Assembly (NCBI GenBank): GCA_947174885.1 | Contig: CAMWKO010000008.1 | Location: 1 to 64,000, forward strand | DNA: 64,000 bases | Reading direction: 5' to 3' | Origin: an uncultured Clostridia bacterium | GTDB lineage: Bacteria > Bacillota > Clostridia > Lachnospirales > Lachnospiraceae | Shown: piece after piece, positions 8,004 to 16,612 of the stretch | How positions within the stretch are numbered: position 1 is the stretch's first letter | How the letters are laid out: each line of letters opens with the position of its first letter | Program-made: the position numbers and the translations under genes | Notes under the pieces: model-generated | Databases searched by the model: none | What the model saw: only the letters and a program-made list of their open reading frames with translations | Told to the model about the DNA's origin: nothing

Positions 8004-9530
8004 TTAATATAAATAATCCAATGGATTTACTCTCATTCCATTAATTATCATTTCAAAATGTAAGTGTGGTCCGGTGCTGTTTCCGGTATTTCCACTTAGT
8101 CCAATAACCTCTCCCTGTGATACTGACTGTCCATAAGAAACAAGTATTCTGCTAAGATGTGCATATCTGGTCTTCCTGCCATCTGAATGACTTACAAGAA
8201 TAGTATAGCCATAACTTCCGTTCCATCCGGCTTCAACTACAACACCTGAGCTTGATGCCATTACAGAAGTACCTGTTGAGCACGCATAATCTACTCCGCC
8301 ATGTAATCTTCCCCATCTATATCCATAATATGATGAAATTCTTCCACCTGATAATGGTCTAATATAGGTTGGAGGTGTAAGTGTTCCTACCTCTATTACT
8401 CTTGCAACAGCTTCTACTGTTACTTCCTCGGCTAATATTTCTACACCTGTCTGGACACCATCTCTGTAATCCACTCTTGCAACTACACGTCTGTGTCCTG
8501 TACTTCCTTCATTTATGACATTTGAATATGTGGTATACATACTGTCATTTTCAATATAAATCACAGGAAGCTCATAATCTTCCTCATAGGTTTTCTGCTC
8601 TGTTACTAAAACTGAAAGCTCCGGCTCCGGAACAGTAACAGTAATACGGTCACCTACTCTTATATAGTTTTCAGTTGAACAGTCCGGATTCATCTCCAAT
8701 AACCTATCAAGTGATAAATCAAATGCTGTTGCAATACCTGATAATGTATCTCCCGCCACTACTTCGTATATCTTGTTTTCCTCTTTTTCCTTTGTCACTA
8801 ATTCAACAGCTTCTTCTAATGACATTATATGCGAAGTAGGCACATATGTTTCTGTAATATTTATATCCTGTTCAAAATATATATTTACTATATGGTCAGG
8901 TTCATCGAATATATCTTCTGTTTTAACTATTTCGTTCTCCTGACTGTTAACAGCCGCCATTACGTTATAGGTATTTTTTGCTAAAACATCTGCATTAATG
9001 ATATCATAAGATATTTTTGCAAATCTTGAAGTATCATCATTGTAGAGCACAGTATCAAATTCATCATTTACATCATATTTTGATTTTGCAGCCTCTAAAA
9101 GAGCTACTACATCCTCGGCTGAAGATAATGTGACCGTGAGTCCCTCAATATCCACTACATATGCCTGCATATTCGTATCTACTATAGACTTTTCCAGTGC
9201 ATTGTATATCTCACTTTTAATTGTATCTATAGTATCAATCTTACCAAATACACTATTAACTTCTATAAACTCAATTTCACTATTTATATAAACTTCTTCT
9301 TCACTTTCTTTTTCAAAATCAGAGCGTGCATCTAAATATGCCTGATTAACTAAATTTTTGTCTTCACATGTACCAACCTTTATACCATTAACCTTTACCT
9401 CGTAAAATTTTGCATCCCCATCAGGCACCTTAAACCACGGAAAAGCTATTGCCATAAGTAATATCATTACTATTGCAGTTGCAATATAAGTAACTCTGAT
9501 GCGCTTACCGTGTCTGGTAAACTTTTGCAT
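8004..9530 (-). CDS. LysM-G5-M23 cell-wall endopeptidase
   Basis: Membrane-anchored peptidoglycan endopeptidase of 508 residues. Order: basic N-terminus, one transmembrane helix (about 12-33), an alpha/beta stretch of unknown fold, a LysM domain (about 253-298) that binds wall glycan, a G5 domain (about 305-385), and an M23 LytM domain (about 395-503). Zinc and catalytic residues are present: HGGVD (His410, Asp414), YAHLS (His458) and HLHFE (His489, His491), so it should be active. It sits where Bacillus has spoIIQ (also M23-like) in the ATP synthase-ywmB-murA neighbourhood, but LysM and G5 argue for a vegetative cell-wall role or a different sporulation peptidase. It has its own promoter and terminator. 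Confidence 0.93.
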   Translation of the reverse strand: MQKFTRHGKRIRVTYIATAIVMILLMAIAFPWFKVPDGDAKFYEVKVNGIKVGTCEDKNLVNQAYLDARSDFEKESEEEVYINSEIEFIEVNSVFGKIDTIDTIKSEIYNALEKSIVDTNMQAYVVDIEGLTVTLSSAEDVVALLEAAKSKYDVNDEFDTVLYNDDTSRFAKISYDIINADVLAKNTYNVMAAVNSQENEIVKTEDIFDEPDHIVNIYFEQDINITETYVPTSHIMSLEEAVELVTKEKEENKIYEVVAGDTLSGIATAFDLSLDRLLEMNPDCSTENYIRVGDRITVTVPEPELSVLVTEQKTYEEDYELPVIYIENDSMYTTYSNVINEGSTGHRRVVARVDYRDGVQTGVEILAEEVTVEAVARVIEVGTLTPPTYIRPLSGGRISSYYGYRWGRLHGGVDYACSTGTSVMASSSGVVVEAGWNGSYGYTILVSHSDGRKTRYAHLSRILVSYGQSVSQGEVIGLSGNTGNSTGPHLHFEMIINGMRVNPLDYLY

Positions 9531-9613
9531 AACACTTCCTCCACATACTTTTGCTTACTTTTAAATATCTAAAGTTTATTTAATTAATTTGTAACATTTT
9601 TGTAACATTTATG

Positions 9614-9642
9614 ATTGTATCAACAAAGCTAATATTTGTAAA
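9614..9642 (-). promoter_or_regulatory. Putative promoter of the M23 peptidase gene
   Basis: TTTACA (9637-9642) and TACAAT (9614-9619) are 17 bp apart on the minus strand, about 80 bp before the start codon. A direct repeat TGTAACATTT lies just downstream (about 9590-9610). Confidence 0.6.
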
Positions 9643-9647
9643 GGGGT

Positions 9648-10142
9648 TTATAATAATTTTACTAATTTTTCCACAGTTTCCTCAATATTACAATTTGTTT
9701 CGTCAACGATTAAATCTGCATATTTTTCATACAATGGAACTCTTTCATCATATAATGCCTTTAAATCCTGTCCATCCTTTAGCACTACTCCTCTACCCTT
9801 TAAATTACCAAGTCTATGGTCAATCGTATCATAATCAACCTTCAAATATACAACTTGTCCAATATTTTTTAAATGCTCCATAGCTTCCCTGCCATAAACC
9901 ACACTGCCTCCTGTAGCTATAACAGACCTGTCACACTGAATGCTGCTGTTCACACGATTTTCTATCTGTATAAATCCCTCTACACCTTCACTTGCAATAA
10001 TGTCTTTAAGAAGCCTTTTCTCCTCCTGTTGAATAACAATATCTGCATCAATAAATTTATATCCCAGAATTTTCGCTAAAATAACTCCTATTGTACTCTT
10101 GCCTACTCCCGGCATACCTATTAATACAATATTATCTTTCAC
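9648..10142 (-). CDS. aroK: Shikimate kinase
   Basis: Phosphorylates shikimate at O3 in the chorismate pathway. 164 residues, typical length. Walker A GMPGVGKS (9-16), the shikimate-binding acidic pair in FIDADIV (Asp32, Asp34) and the ATGGS loop are seen; most family members have GGG where this has GGS. It starts with GTG at 10142, supported by AAGAGG eight bases upstream and no better start inside. No other aro genes are adjacent. It is followed directly by the M23 promoter, whose -35 begins a few bases before its stop codon. Confidence 0.93.
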   Translation of the reverse strand: MKDNIVLIGMPGVGKSTIGVILAKILGYKFIDADIVIQQEEKRLLKDIIASEGVEGFIQIENRVNSSIQCDRSVIATGGSVVYGREAMEHLKNIGQVVYLKVDYDTIDHRLGNLKGRGVVLKDGQDLKALYDERVPLYEKYADLIVDETNCNIEETVEKLVKLL

Positions 10143-10502
10143 AGTAACGTCCTCTTTTCTATTTTACGCATTTTAAATTTTTATATTTTATATAATTTAT
10201 TCCACTATAAAAAAACCTTATTATAAAATAATATAGATGATTTATATGATTTGCACCGGTTACTTTACTTTTATTTTGCAAAGCAAAACACCTAGATATT
10301 CTAACACCAAACATACTACCCATGTCAATACCGAATTTTATTTGTTTTTATTTTGTTTCCGGAAAATACTTCTGACTCACATCATACGGATTATTATATA
10401 AAATTCTCTCAAAAAGTTTACTTTTAAATATAATTCTTATACAATAGGTTACGGAATATCAGATTACACGAAGAAATTCAGGTATGAAAAGGAAATTTTA
10501 TT
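10143..10502. other. Divergent intergenic region, aroK / HPP-like gene
   Basis: AT-rich, 360 bp. It contains the plus-strand promoter listed separately and a small TTTTGC/GCAAAA dyad near 10275-10287. I saw no riboswitch or small gene that I can support. Confidence 0.5.
10417..10445 (+). promoter_or_regulatory. Putative promoter of the HPP-like gene
   Basis: TTTACT (10417-10422) and TACAAT (10440-10445) are 17 bp apart, about 58 bp before the ATG at 10503; AAAAGGAAA serves as ribosome site. Confidence 0.6.
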
Positions 10503-11432
10503 ATGAAGAAAAAAATTACATATACTTTACTTACACTATTTACAATTATATTTATGGTCGGAGCATCTGAAATATTGCATGAGAAGGAAATTATTTTTCC
10601 GGAAATAACAGCATTACTTATAGGTGGAGTTGTTGCTCCCAAAAGAAGCTGGCAGACCAGCCGTATACGAATGATTATACTTATTGCAATATGCTCTGTA
10701 ACAGGTATAGTATTTGTACGTTTCATTCCATTACCACTTATAGCAAAAATTCCTTTTGCATTCTTAATATGCCAGCTTATATTAGTTTTTTCAAAAACTA
10801 CCTTTGCTCCGCTTATATCTGCAACGATTCTTCCTATATTAATGGAAACGGAAAGTATTATATACCCACTGTCGGCTGTAGGCTTTACTGTACTCATAAT
10901 CATCGAAGAATGGATTATCATTAAATTACATATAAAAGAGGAAGAACATTTTATTCCACACCCTCTTCCTAAATACCCTGACTTTTTCCACATATTTTTA
11001 AGAGTTATCCCGGTATTATTGGCTACGATAATAGTAATTCCACTGGATTTTAGCTTTTGTATAGCTCCTCCTCTTTTAGTTGCCTTTACGGAATTTTCCA
11101 ATCCCTCCTGTAAGGCCAGAGAGCATTACATAAAAACAATTATGGTCATTACATTGTGCGGACTGTTTGGTGTTTTATCCAGATATATATTTACAATCAC
11201 TCTTGGACTGCCACTGACATTATCTGCTGTTGTGGCAGCCCTTACTATGCTTTTAGTTATAACCCTTTCAAAATCTTATCTCCCTCCTGTGGGAGCGATT
11301 ACCATTCTTCCCATGATAATACCTGCGGAAGGTCTGGCTACATATCCTGTTCAGATATTTTTAGGTGCAGCAGTATTTATGGGAATATCCCTGATACTAT
11401 TTAAATCTAAGACTACAGATTTACGATTGTAG
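10503..11432 (+). CDS. Multi-pass membrane protein with two HPP-like halves
   Basis: Polytopic inner-membrane protein of 309 residues with eight or more hydrophobic segments. The two halves resemble each other: residues ~32-125 (PEITALLIGGVVAPKR..., SFAPLI-like loop, ILPILM) and ~185-295 (APPLLVAFTEFSNPS..., SYLPPVGAITILP). The second half matches the HPP membrane family, where small residues, a basic loop and a (H/L)PPG stretch recur; some HPP proteins transport nitrite. The duplication is seen directly; the family link is by eye and moderate. Substrate unknown. Its 3' end overlaps that of the convergent Pro-tRNA editing gene by 20 bp, so antisense interference is possible. Confidence 0.55.
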   Translation: MKKKITYTLLTLFTIIFMVGASEILHEKEIIFPEITALLIGGVVAPKRSWQTSRIRMIILIAICSVTGIVFVRFIPLPLIAKIPFAFLICQLILVFSKTTFAPLISATILPILMETESIIYPLSAVGFTVLIIIEEWIIIKLHIKEEEHFIPHPLPKYPDFFHIFLRVIPVLLATIIVIPLDFSFCIAPPLLVAFTEFSNPSCKAREHYIKTIMVITLCGLFGVLSRYIFTITLGLPLTLSAVVAALTMLLVITLSKSYLPPVGAITILPMIIPAEGLATYPVQIFLGAAVFMGISLILFKSKTTDLRL

Positions 11433-11949
11433 CTTCGTGTTCCATAGCAGGTATGATTTTTCTAATCATATCCTCTGTTCTGATTTTTAGACTTGAAGTG
11501 CTTACACACGGGTGACAGCCTATATATTCCCCATTTAGCACATCCTCATCTATAAGAAGTCTTACCCTTTTATTTTTATCATTCATAAGTCCCATTACGC
11601 TTACCGCTCCAGGCTTTATATCCAGAAATTCTTCCATATGTTCCGGTCCTGCAAAAGATAACCTTGCACTTCCTATCTGTGCAGACAGATTTTTAGTCAC
11701 AAATTTCTTTTCACCCGGCATCATCAAAAGATAAAAATTCGTTTTTTGAGTATTGCATAGAAATAAGTTCTTGCATATTGTTGCCTGCAAAAGCTCATCT
11801 ACCTCTCTACAGGCCTCCATTGTATTAGTTTCCTCGTGGTCTACTCTTTTATAAATAATATTTAGCTTATCCAAAAAATCATATGTTTTTATTTCACGCT
11901 CAAGTCTTCCTGTCAAATCCTTTGGGCGTCCGTTTTCAAGCTGTAGCAT
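11413..11949 (-). CDS. Prolyl-tRNA editing protein, ProX/YbaK family
   Basis: Free-standing trans-editing domain, 178 residues, that is expected to hydrolyse mischarged Ala-tRNA(Pro) (ProXp-ala). Family marks include VDHEE near the N-terminus, the central Lys region LMMPGEKK and the substrate-loop stretch GCHPCVSTSSLKI near residue 145. The ATG at 11949 has AGGAG before it. Related YbaK-type deacylases act on Cys-tRNA(Pro); the CHPC segment fits the ProXp-ala group better. No transcription partner is evident; the flanking genes are convergent or more than 2 kb of GH31. Confidence 0.85.
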   Translation of the reverse strand: MLQLENGRPKDLTGRLEREIKTYDFLDKLNIIYKRVDHEETNTMEACREVDELLQATICKNLFLCNTQKTNFYLLMMPGEKKFVTKNLSAQIGSARLSFAGPEHMEEFLDIKPGAVSVMGLMNDKNKRVRLLIDEDVLNGEYIGCHPCVSTSSLKIRTEDMIRKIIPAMEHEATIVNL

Positions 11950-12087
11950 TTTAGTTCTCCTAGGCTTAAATATTTCTATATATTTTTAATAATCCCTGAA
12001 ATACATCAGCAATTACTATTTTATCGTTATCCCTGCTTTGAAGCATGATATGTTTGATTTACTTATCTGCTATTTAACTCTTGTTAT

Positions 12088-14463
12088 TCAATAGGCAAGT
12101 AATATTTCCCTTACAGCCTCTGCTGTATGATAATCAATATCCCTGCAGGACAGCTCAGAGAGAATATATTCCTTACTTCTTCCCTCCTTTATTGCTCTGT
12201 ATATATGCTCCTTTTGCATATATTCAATCTCTGCCCTGTTCAGAATATCATATATTATCTCCGCAATATTATTTGGAATTACCTCTGCTGTTTTTCTAAA
12301 CTTAACGGTAATATCCTCCGTATAATCCCAGTTTTCAATAAGTACTATAAAAGTATGGCTCTCCTCGTCATATCCGTAAGCAGCAGCTACTGCGTTATCT
12401 CCCTTATATACTACTATTTCATTATTATCTACGCACATAAACTCCAGCTTCAGGTTTCTGGTATCCGGCAGATGCTTTATATTTCCTACAGGTTTTCTTA
12501 TTATAAATTCACCCTCCGAGTAATTGTAATCAAATGCAGTTATAACATAATCCCCCTGTTCATAAGCTCTGGTGCATCCGTCATCCTCATATAAGCTAAA
12601 GCAGTTATTTTTACCGGGATATATACTTACGGTCAGATTTTTAGGATTATTCATAAAATCCTTACCTAAAATCTCATCCGTAACAGGAATAATTGCTCCC
12701 TCCTTTGCCAGTACCGGTATTGAGCTATGGTCACGATACATATATATAAATCTGTCTCCCTCATATACCGTATCCGTAAATACATCAAAGTACCTGCCTT
12801 TTGGCAGCCATACCTTTACCCTGCCCATATTTACTCCCTTTATATCAGGGGTAGTAATAGGTGCAACTATCATTTCCGTTCCAAAGTAATACTGATTTCT
12901 AACAACATATGCATCCCAATCCTCCGGATTATCATAATACATAGGCGAAATAAGCGGTCTTCCCTTATAGGAAAGATAATTCATAGTGTAAAGATAAGGT
13001 ATAAGTCTGTGACGCAATCTTAAAAATTCATTCATAACAGCATGAATCTCCAGCGGATAATTCCAAGGCTCTTTTCCCGAAAAATCATTACATGAACTAT
13101 GAAGACGCATAATAGGGGAAAACACACCAAACTGATACCATCTAAGCTCCAGTTCATTATCCTTCTGTCCTAACATATGCCCGCCAATATCATGGCTCCA
13201 CCAGCCATATCCTATATTAGAAGCATTTGCCGTAAAATATGGTTGAAAATCTAATGATTCCCATGTGATATATGTGTCACCTGAAAATCCTACAGGGTAT
13301 CTGTGACTGCCTGCACCTGCATATCTTGAAAATGTCAATGCTCTGTTTCCGTTTTTTCCGTTATCAAGAAAATGATAATGATTTAATATCCATAATGGGT
13401 CTAATCCCTCCATTTTAGAGCCATTGCCCTGCTGCCAGTCCACCCACCAGAAGTCAACTCCGTCTCTCTCTAAAGGATGGTGTACACACTCAAAATATCC
13501 CTTTATAAACTTTTTATCACTGCAATCAAACTCTACCGGCTCTTCACGTTCTACATTCTTACCCATATATTCTGCAAAGCTTTCATAACAATCCTCAAAG
13601 CCTCTTACTCCCTCTGCCGGATGAACATTCAGAGTAACCTTCATACCTCTTTCGTGGAGATTTTCAAGAAACCTTTTTGGATTTTCAAAAAACTTTTTAT
13701 TCCAGCTGTATCCTGTCCAACCGCTTCCGTATTTTTTATCAATATCTACCAAATGCCAGTCCATATCAATAACAGCCACAGAAAACGGTACATTTTCACT
13801 TACAAAACTATCCATAAGCTTTGTATAGGTTTCCTCTGTATACTTATAGTACCTGCTCCACCAGTTACCCAGTGCATATCTCGGAAGCAGTGGCGTATTG
13901 CCACAAAGATAATAAAAATCAGAAAGCGCTTCCCTGTATTTATGTCCATAACAGAACACATAAATATCTATATATCTTTCATCTCTTGGCTTTACAAAAT
14001 CATTAGTAAGCACGAGCGAGCTACTATCATCCAACACAGCAAAACCCTGTCTTGAAATAATTCCACTCTCTAACGGAATTTCCCCATTGGCATTGTCCAA
14101 AGTTCTTGCTGTCCCTCTAAGGTCAGAACCCGCCATTCCATAATGCCACTCATCATTGTAATGCATGTTCGTACCCTTTACCTTAATACTAAGACCATTC
14201 TCCGAAAACTTTTTCTTATCATAATAAAGCATAATATTTTCAGTTACAATTTCCAGACAATCACCTTTATCCAAATACTCGTACTCCGTAACCGCAAAAT
14301 CCCTGTTTATGACTATCTGGGTAGCCTCATCCACAAAATGCCCGCTTTCGTTGTATTCCAGACGAACTAATGCTTTAGTGAGCATAGTTATTCTATACTT
14401 ATCCCCTAAAATAATATTTTCTTTTTTTGCTGCCGGATGTGTGTTAAATTTCATCTCTTCCAT
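12088..14463 (-). CDS. Glycoside hydrolase family 31 alpha-glycosidase
   Basis: Cytosolic GH31 enzyme of 791 residues; no signal peptide, so it acts on imported oligosaccharides. An N-terminal beta domain (1-190) precedes the (beta/alpha)8 barrel with nucleophile Asp342 in WWVDW and acid/base Asp396 in GFSGDT. A C-terminal helical tail (about 735-791) is not usual for the family. Alpha-glucosidase is the default call; alpha-xylosidase or sulfoquinovosidase cannot be excluded. No transporter or sugar regulator is adjacent, so its substrate cannot be inferred from context. Ribosome site GTGAGGT precedes the ATG. Confidence 0.9.
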   Translation of the reverse strand: MEEMKFNTHPAAKKENIILGDKYRITMLTKALVRLEYNESGHFVDEATQIVINRDFAVTEYEYLDKGDCLEIVTENIMLYYDKKKFSENGLSIKVKGTNMHYNDEWHYGMAGSDLRGTARTLDNANGEIPLESGIISRQGFAVLDDSSSLVLTNDFVKPRDERYIDIYVFCYGHKYREALSDFYYLCGNTPLLPRYALGNWWSRYYKYTEETYTKLMDSFVSENVPFSVAVIDMDWHLVDIDKKYGSGWTGYSWNKKFFENPKRFLENLHERGMKVTLNVHPAEGVRGFEDCYESFAEYMGKNVEREEPVEFDCSDKKFIKGYFECVHHPLERDGVDFWWVDWQQGNGSKMEGLDPLWILNHYHFLDNGKNGNRALTFSRYAGAGSHRYPVGFSGDTYITWESLDFQPYFTANASNIGYGWWSHDIGGHMLGQKDNELELRWYQFGVFSPIMRLHSSCNDFSGKEPWNYPLEIHAVMNEFLRLRHRLIPYLYTMNYLSYKGRPLISPMYYDNPEDWDAYVVRNQYYFGTEMIVAPITTPDIKGVNMGRVKVWLPKGRYFDVFTDTVYEGDRFIYMYRDHSSIPVLAKEGAIIPVTDEILGKDFMNNPKNLTVSIYPGKNNCFSLYEDDGCTRAYEQGDYVITAFDYNYSEGEFIIRKPVGNIKHLPDTRNLKLEFMCVDNNEIVVYKGDNAVAAAYGYDEESHTFIVLIENWDYTEDITVKFRKTAEVIPNNIAEIIYDILNRAEIEYMQKEHIYRAIKEGRSKEYILSELSCRDIDYHTAEAVREILLAY

Positions 14464-14642
14464 ATGGATACCTCACGTCTAATGAAAATAATCTGTCCTA
14501 AATAATATTATGTCCGGATAATTTCAATATTTTAATATTGCAGGAATTTACGAACCTTAATATAAAAATACTAAAAACCCGAACATCTTTTCATATCTTA
14601 AATTTAACACATATCGGAATATCCTTCAATGCAAATTATCTA

Positions 14643-15563
14643 TTACTCCACCTTTTCCCTGTATATCTTTGCCCAGTAGGCATTTTCGTCCACGCAGTCA
14701 AAGGTTTCGGCTATCATGTCTACTATTAATTTTGCCTTTTCTTTTACATGGGGACTGTCAAATGCCTTTGGAAGCTCTCCATCTTCATTTATTGCTAAAA
14801 GGTATGCAAATATATCACACATATCTTCATCCTGATTTTTTTGTGAATATGAATTTAAAAAGTATACATTACTAATATCATTCTCAACTCCATATGTATA
14901 TTGTAGTTTTTTATTAGATATACTTTCTCCATCATAGTTCTCTCTATCCTCCATATATTCATAACCTTCAGGTAATACACTTTTCCACTTCATATACGAA
15001 TCTTCCTTATCATAATTAATCCATGAATTTACTCTAATGTATCCAATAATTCTATGAAATATTTCATGAGAAAATATAGCTTTAACACTGTTATCACAAA
15101 TTTTTATATATATTGTAAAACCATCTTCTAAAAATTCTGTTTGTCCATATATATTTTCTTCCATTGCATTACATAAAAATATATTTATATTTCCTTTAAC
15201 ATATTCTTCTCCCTTTCCATAATTTATAAGTTCTCTAACTAAATCAAGTGTAATTCTGTCTAATATTACAGATATGTCGCTTACTGCTTTACTATTCGCT
15301 CCCATATCATCTGATAATTTATATTTACATTCCATCTCCTCACTCATATTACCCTCATAAAATATATCAATTCCATACTTTTCCTTTATTCTACTTATAT
15401 TATTATTTAGCCTGTCTTTTTCTCTGATTCCAATAATTGTATTTATTAGAATAGGCACAAATACTGTAAAAAGAATTAATATCAAAAAAATTAATAATGA
15501 AACCAATAATCTGTAAATGCGTTGTTCTCTTTTTTTACTTTTTTCTATATCTTTATTTTTCAT
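14643..15563 (-). CDS. Membrane-anchored HExxH metallopeptidase-like protein (copy 1)
   Basis: Protein of 306 residues: basic N-terminus, one transmembrane helix (about 18-45), and an external domain with HEIFH (166-170), the zinc and catalytic motif of gluzincins. A conserved acidic patch near residue 255 (EDMCDIFAYLLA) probably supplies the third ligand. The C-terminus (from SPHVKEK) is almost identical to copy 2, down to the DNA for more than 60 bp. No known peptidase family was recognised. It lies 92 bp after copy 2, possibly the last gene of a six-gene run. Substrate unknown; wall or surface protein turnover is only a guess. Confidence 0.65.
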   Translation of the reverse strand: MKNKDIEKSKKREQRIYRLLVSLLIFLILILFTVFVPILINTIIGIREKDRLNNNISRIKEKYGIDIFYEGNMSEEMECKYKLSDDMGANSKAVSDISVILDRITLDLVRELINYGKGEEYVKGNINIFLCNAMEENIYGQTEFLEDGFTIYIKICDNSVKAIFSHEIFHRIIGYIRVNSWINYDKEDSYMKWKSVLPEGYEYMEDRENYDGESISNKKLQYTYGVENDISNVYFLNSYSQKNQDEDMCDIFAYLLAINEDGELPKAFDSPHVKEKAKLIVDMIAETFDCVDENAYWAKIYREKVE

Positions 15564-15655
15564 ATTATTTCATTCCTTTGTCATATGTCATGTCTATAAT
15601 TCAAAATAAAAAGTAATGGTCGATACACTTACTATAAAGACATATATTTAATACT

Positions 15656-16582
15656 CTAGTTATTTGCAACCTTTTCTCTATATACCCTAGTCCAGTAGGC
15701 ATTTTCATCCACGCAGTCAAAGGTTTCGGCTATCATGTCTACTATTAATTTTGCCTTTTCTTTTACATGGGGACTATTGTATGCTTCAGGAAGGTCTTCA
15801 AACACACCTGTTGCTAAAAGGTACGAGAATACTTCAGCCATATCCTCTTCTCTTGATTTTTGAGAATATGTGCTTACAAAATAAATATTATTTATATCAT
15901 CTTCTCCATAAATTGTATATCTTTTTCTTTCATCTTTATTGTCATTACCATTAACACGTTTTAAATATTCGTAATCCTCCGGCAAGGTACCATCCCATTT
16001 ACCATATGAAAATTCTTTGTCATAATTCAGCCAAGTATTTATATTAATTAAAGTATCTAAACGATGAAAAAGTTCATGTGCAAATGCAGTTTTTATATTT
16101 GAATTATTACTAACTTTTAAAGCAATACTAAATCCATCTTCATTTTCAATGCCCTCTATACGTCCTGCAACAGTATCTTCTATACTGTCACATAAAAATA
16201 TAATAACCCTACCATAATAAATCTCTTCACCTCTATTATATTCTGTCATTTCAAGCCAAACATCATACGGTAGCCTGCTCATTATTATGTATATGTCATC
16301 TATTGCATCATTGTTAGTTTTTATATCACCTGATAATTTATATTTACACTGTACATCATCACTAATATTATCTGCATAATATATATCAATTCCATACTCT
16401 TCTTTCATTCTAATTATGTTATTATTTAATCTGTCTTTTTCTCTGATTCCAATAATTGTATTTACCAGCATAGGCACAAATACCATAAAAAGAATAAATA
16501 TCAAAAAAATTAATAACGAAACCAATAATTTGTAAATGCGTTGTTCTCTTTTTTTACTCTTTATTATATCTTTATTTTTCAT
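15656..16582 (-). CDS. Membrane-anchored HExxH metallopeptidase-like protein (copy 2)
   Basis: Tandem paralogue of the preceding gene, 308 residues, same layout: basic N-terminus and transmembrane helix nearly identical, HELFH at 169-173, acidic patch EEDMAEVFSYLLA, and near-identical C-terminus. The middle is more diverged, so the ends may be held together by gene conversion or needed for a shared function. It starts 30 bp after the stop of the Ala/Ser/Thr repeat protein. A third, longer paralogue is at 30162-31958. Confidence 0.65.
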   Translation of the reverse strand: MKNKDIIKSKKREQRIYKLLVSLLIFLIFILFMVFVPMLVNTIIGIREKDRLNNNIIRMKEEYGIDIYYADNISDDVQCKYKLSGDIKTNNDAIDDIYIIMSRLPYDVWLEMTEYNRGEEIYYGRVIIFLCDSIEDTVAGRIEGIENEDGFSIALKVSNNSNIKTAFAHELFHRLDTLININTWLNYDKEFSYGKWDGTLPEDYEYLKRVNGNDNKDERKRYTIYGEDDINNIYFVSTYSQKSREEDMAEVFSYLLATGVFEDLPEAYNSPHVKEKAKLIVDMIAETFDCVDENAYWTRVYREKVANN

Positions 16583-16612
16583 ACTATTACATTCCTTTAT
16601 TATAATATTTTT

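Noticed and set aside
8004-9530. SpoIIQ assignment for the M23 protein
   Set aside because: Position suits but LysM and G5 domains and an intact catalytic site do not fit SpoIIQ.
10143-10502. Riboswitch before the HPP-like gene or aroK
   Set aside because: No match by eye to fluoride, preQ1, T-box or other cores; only a weak dyad.
10478-11101. Minus-strand frame of 207 codons opposite the HPP-like gene
   Set aside because: The plus-strand gene has promoter, ribosome site and clear membrane helices; the reverse frame has no family-like features.
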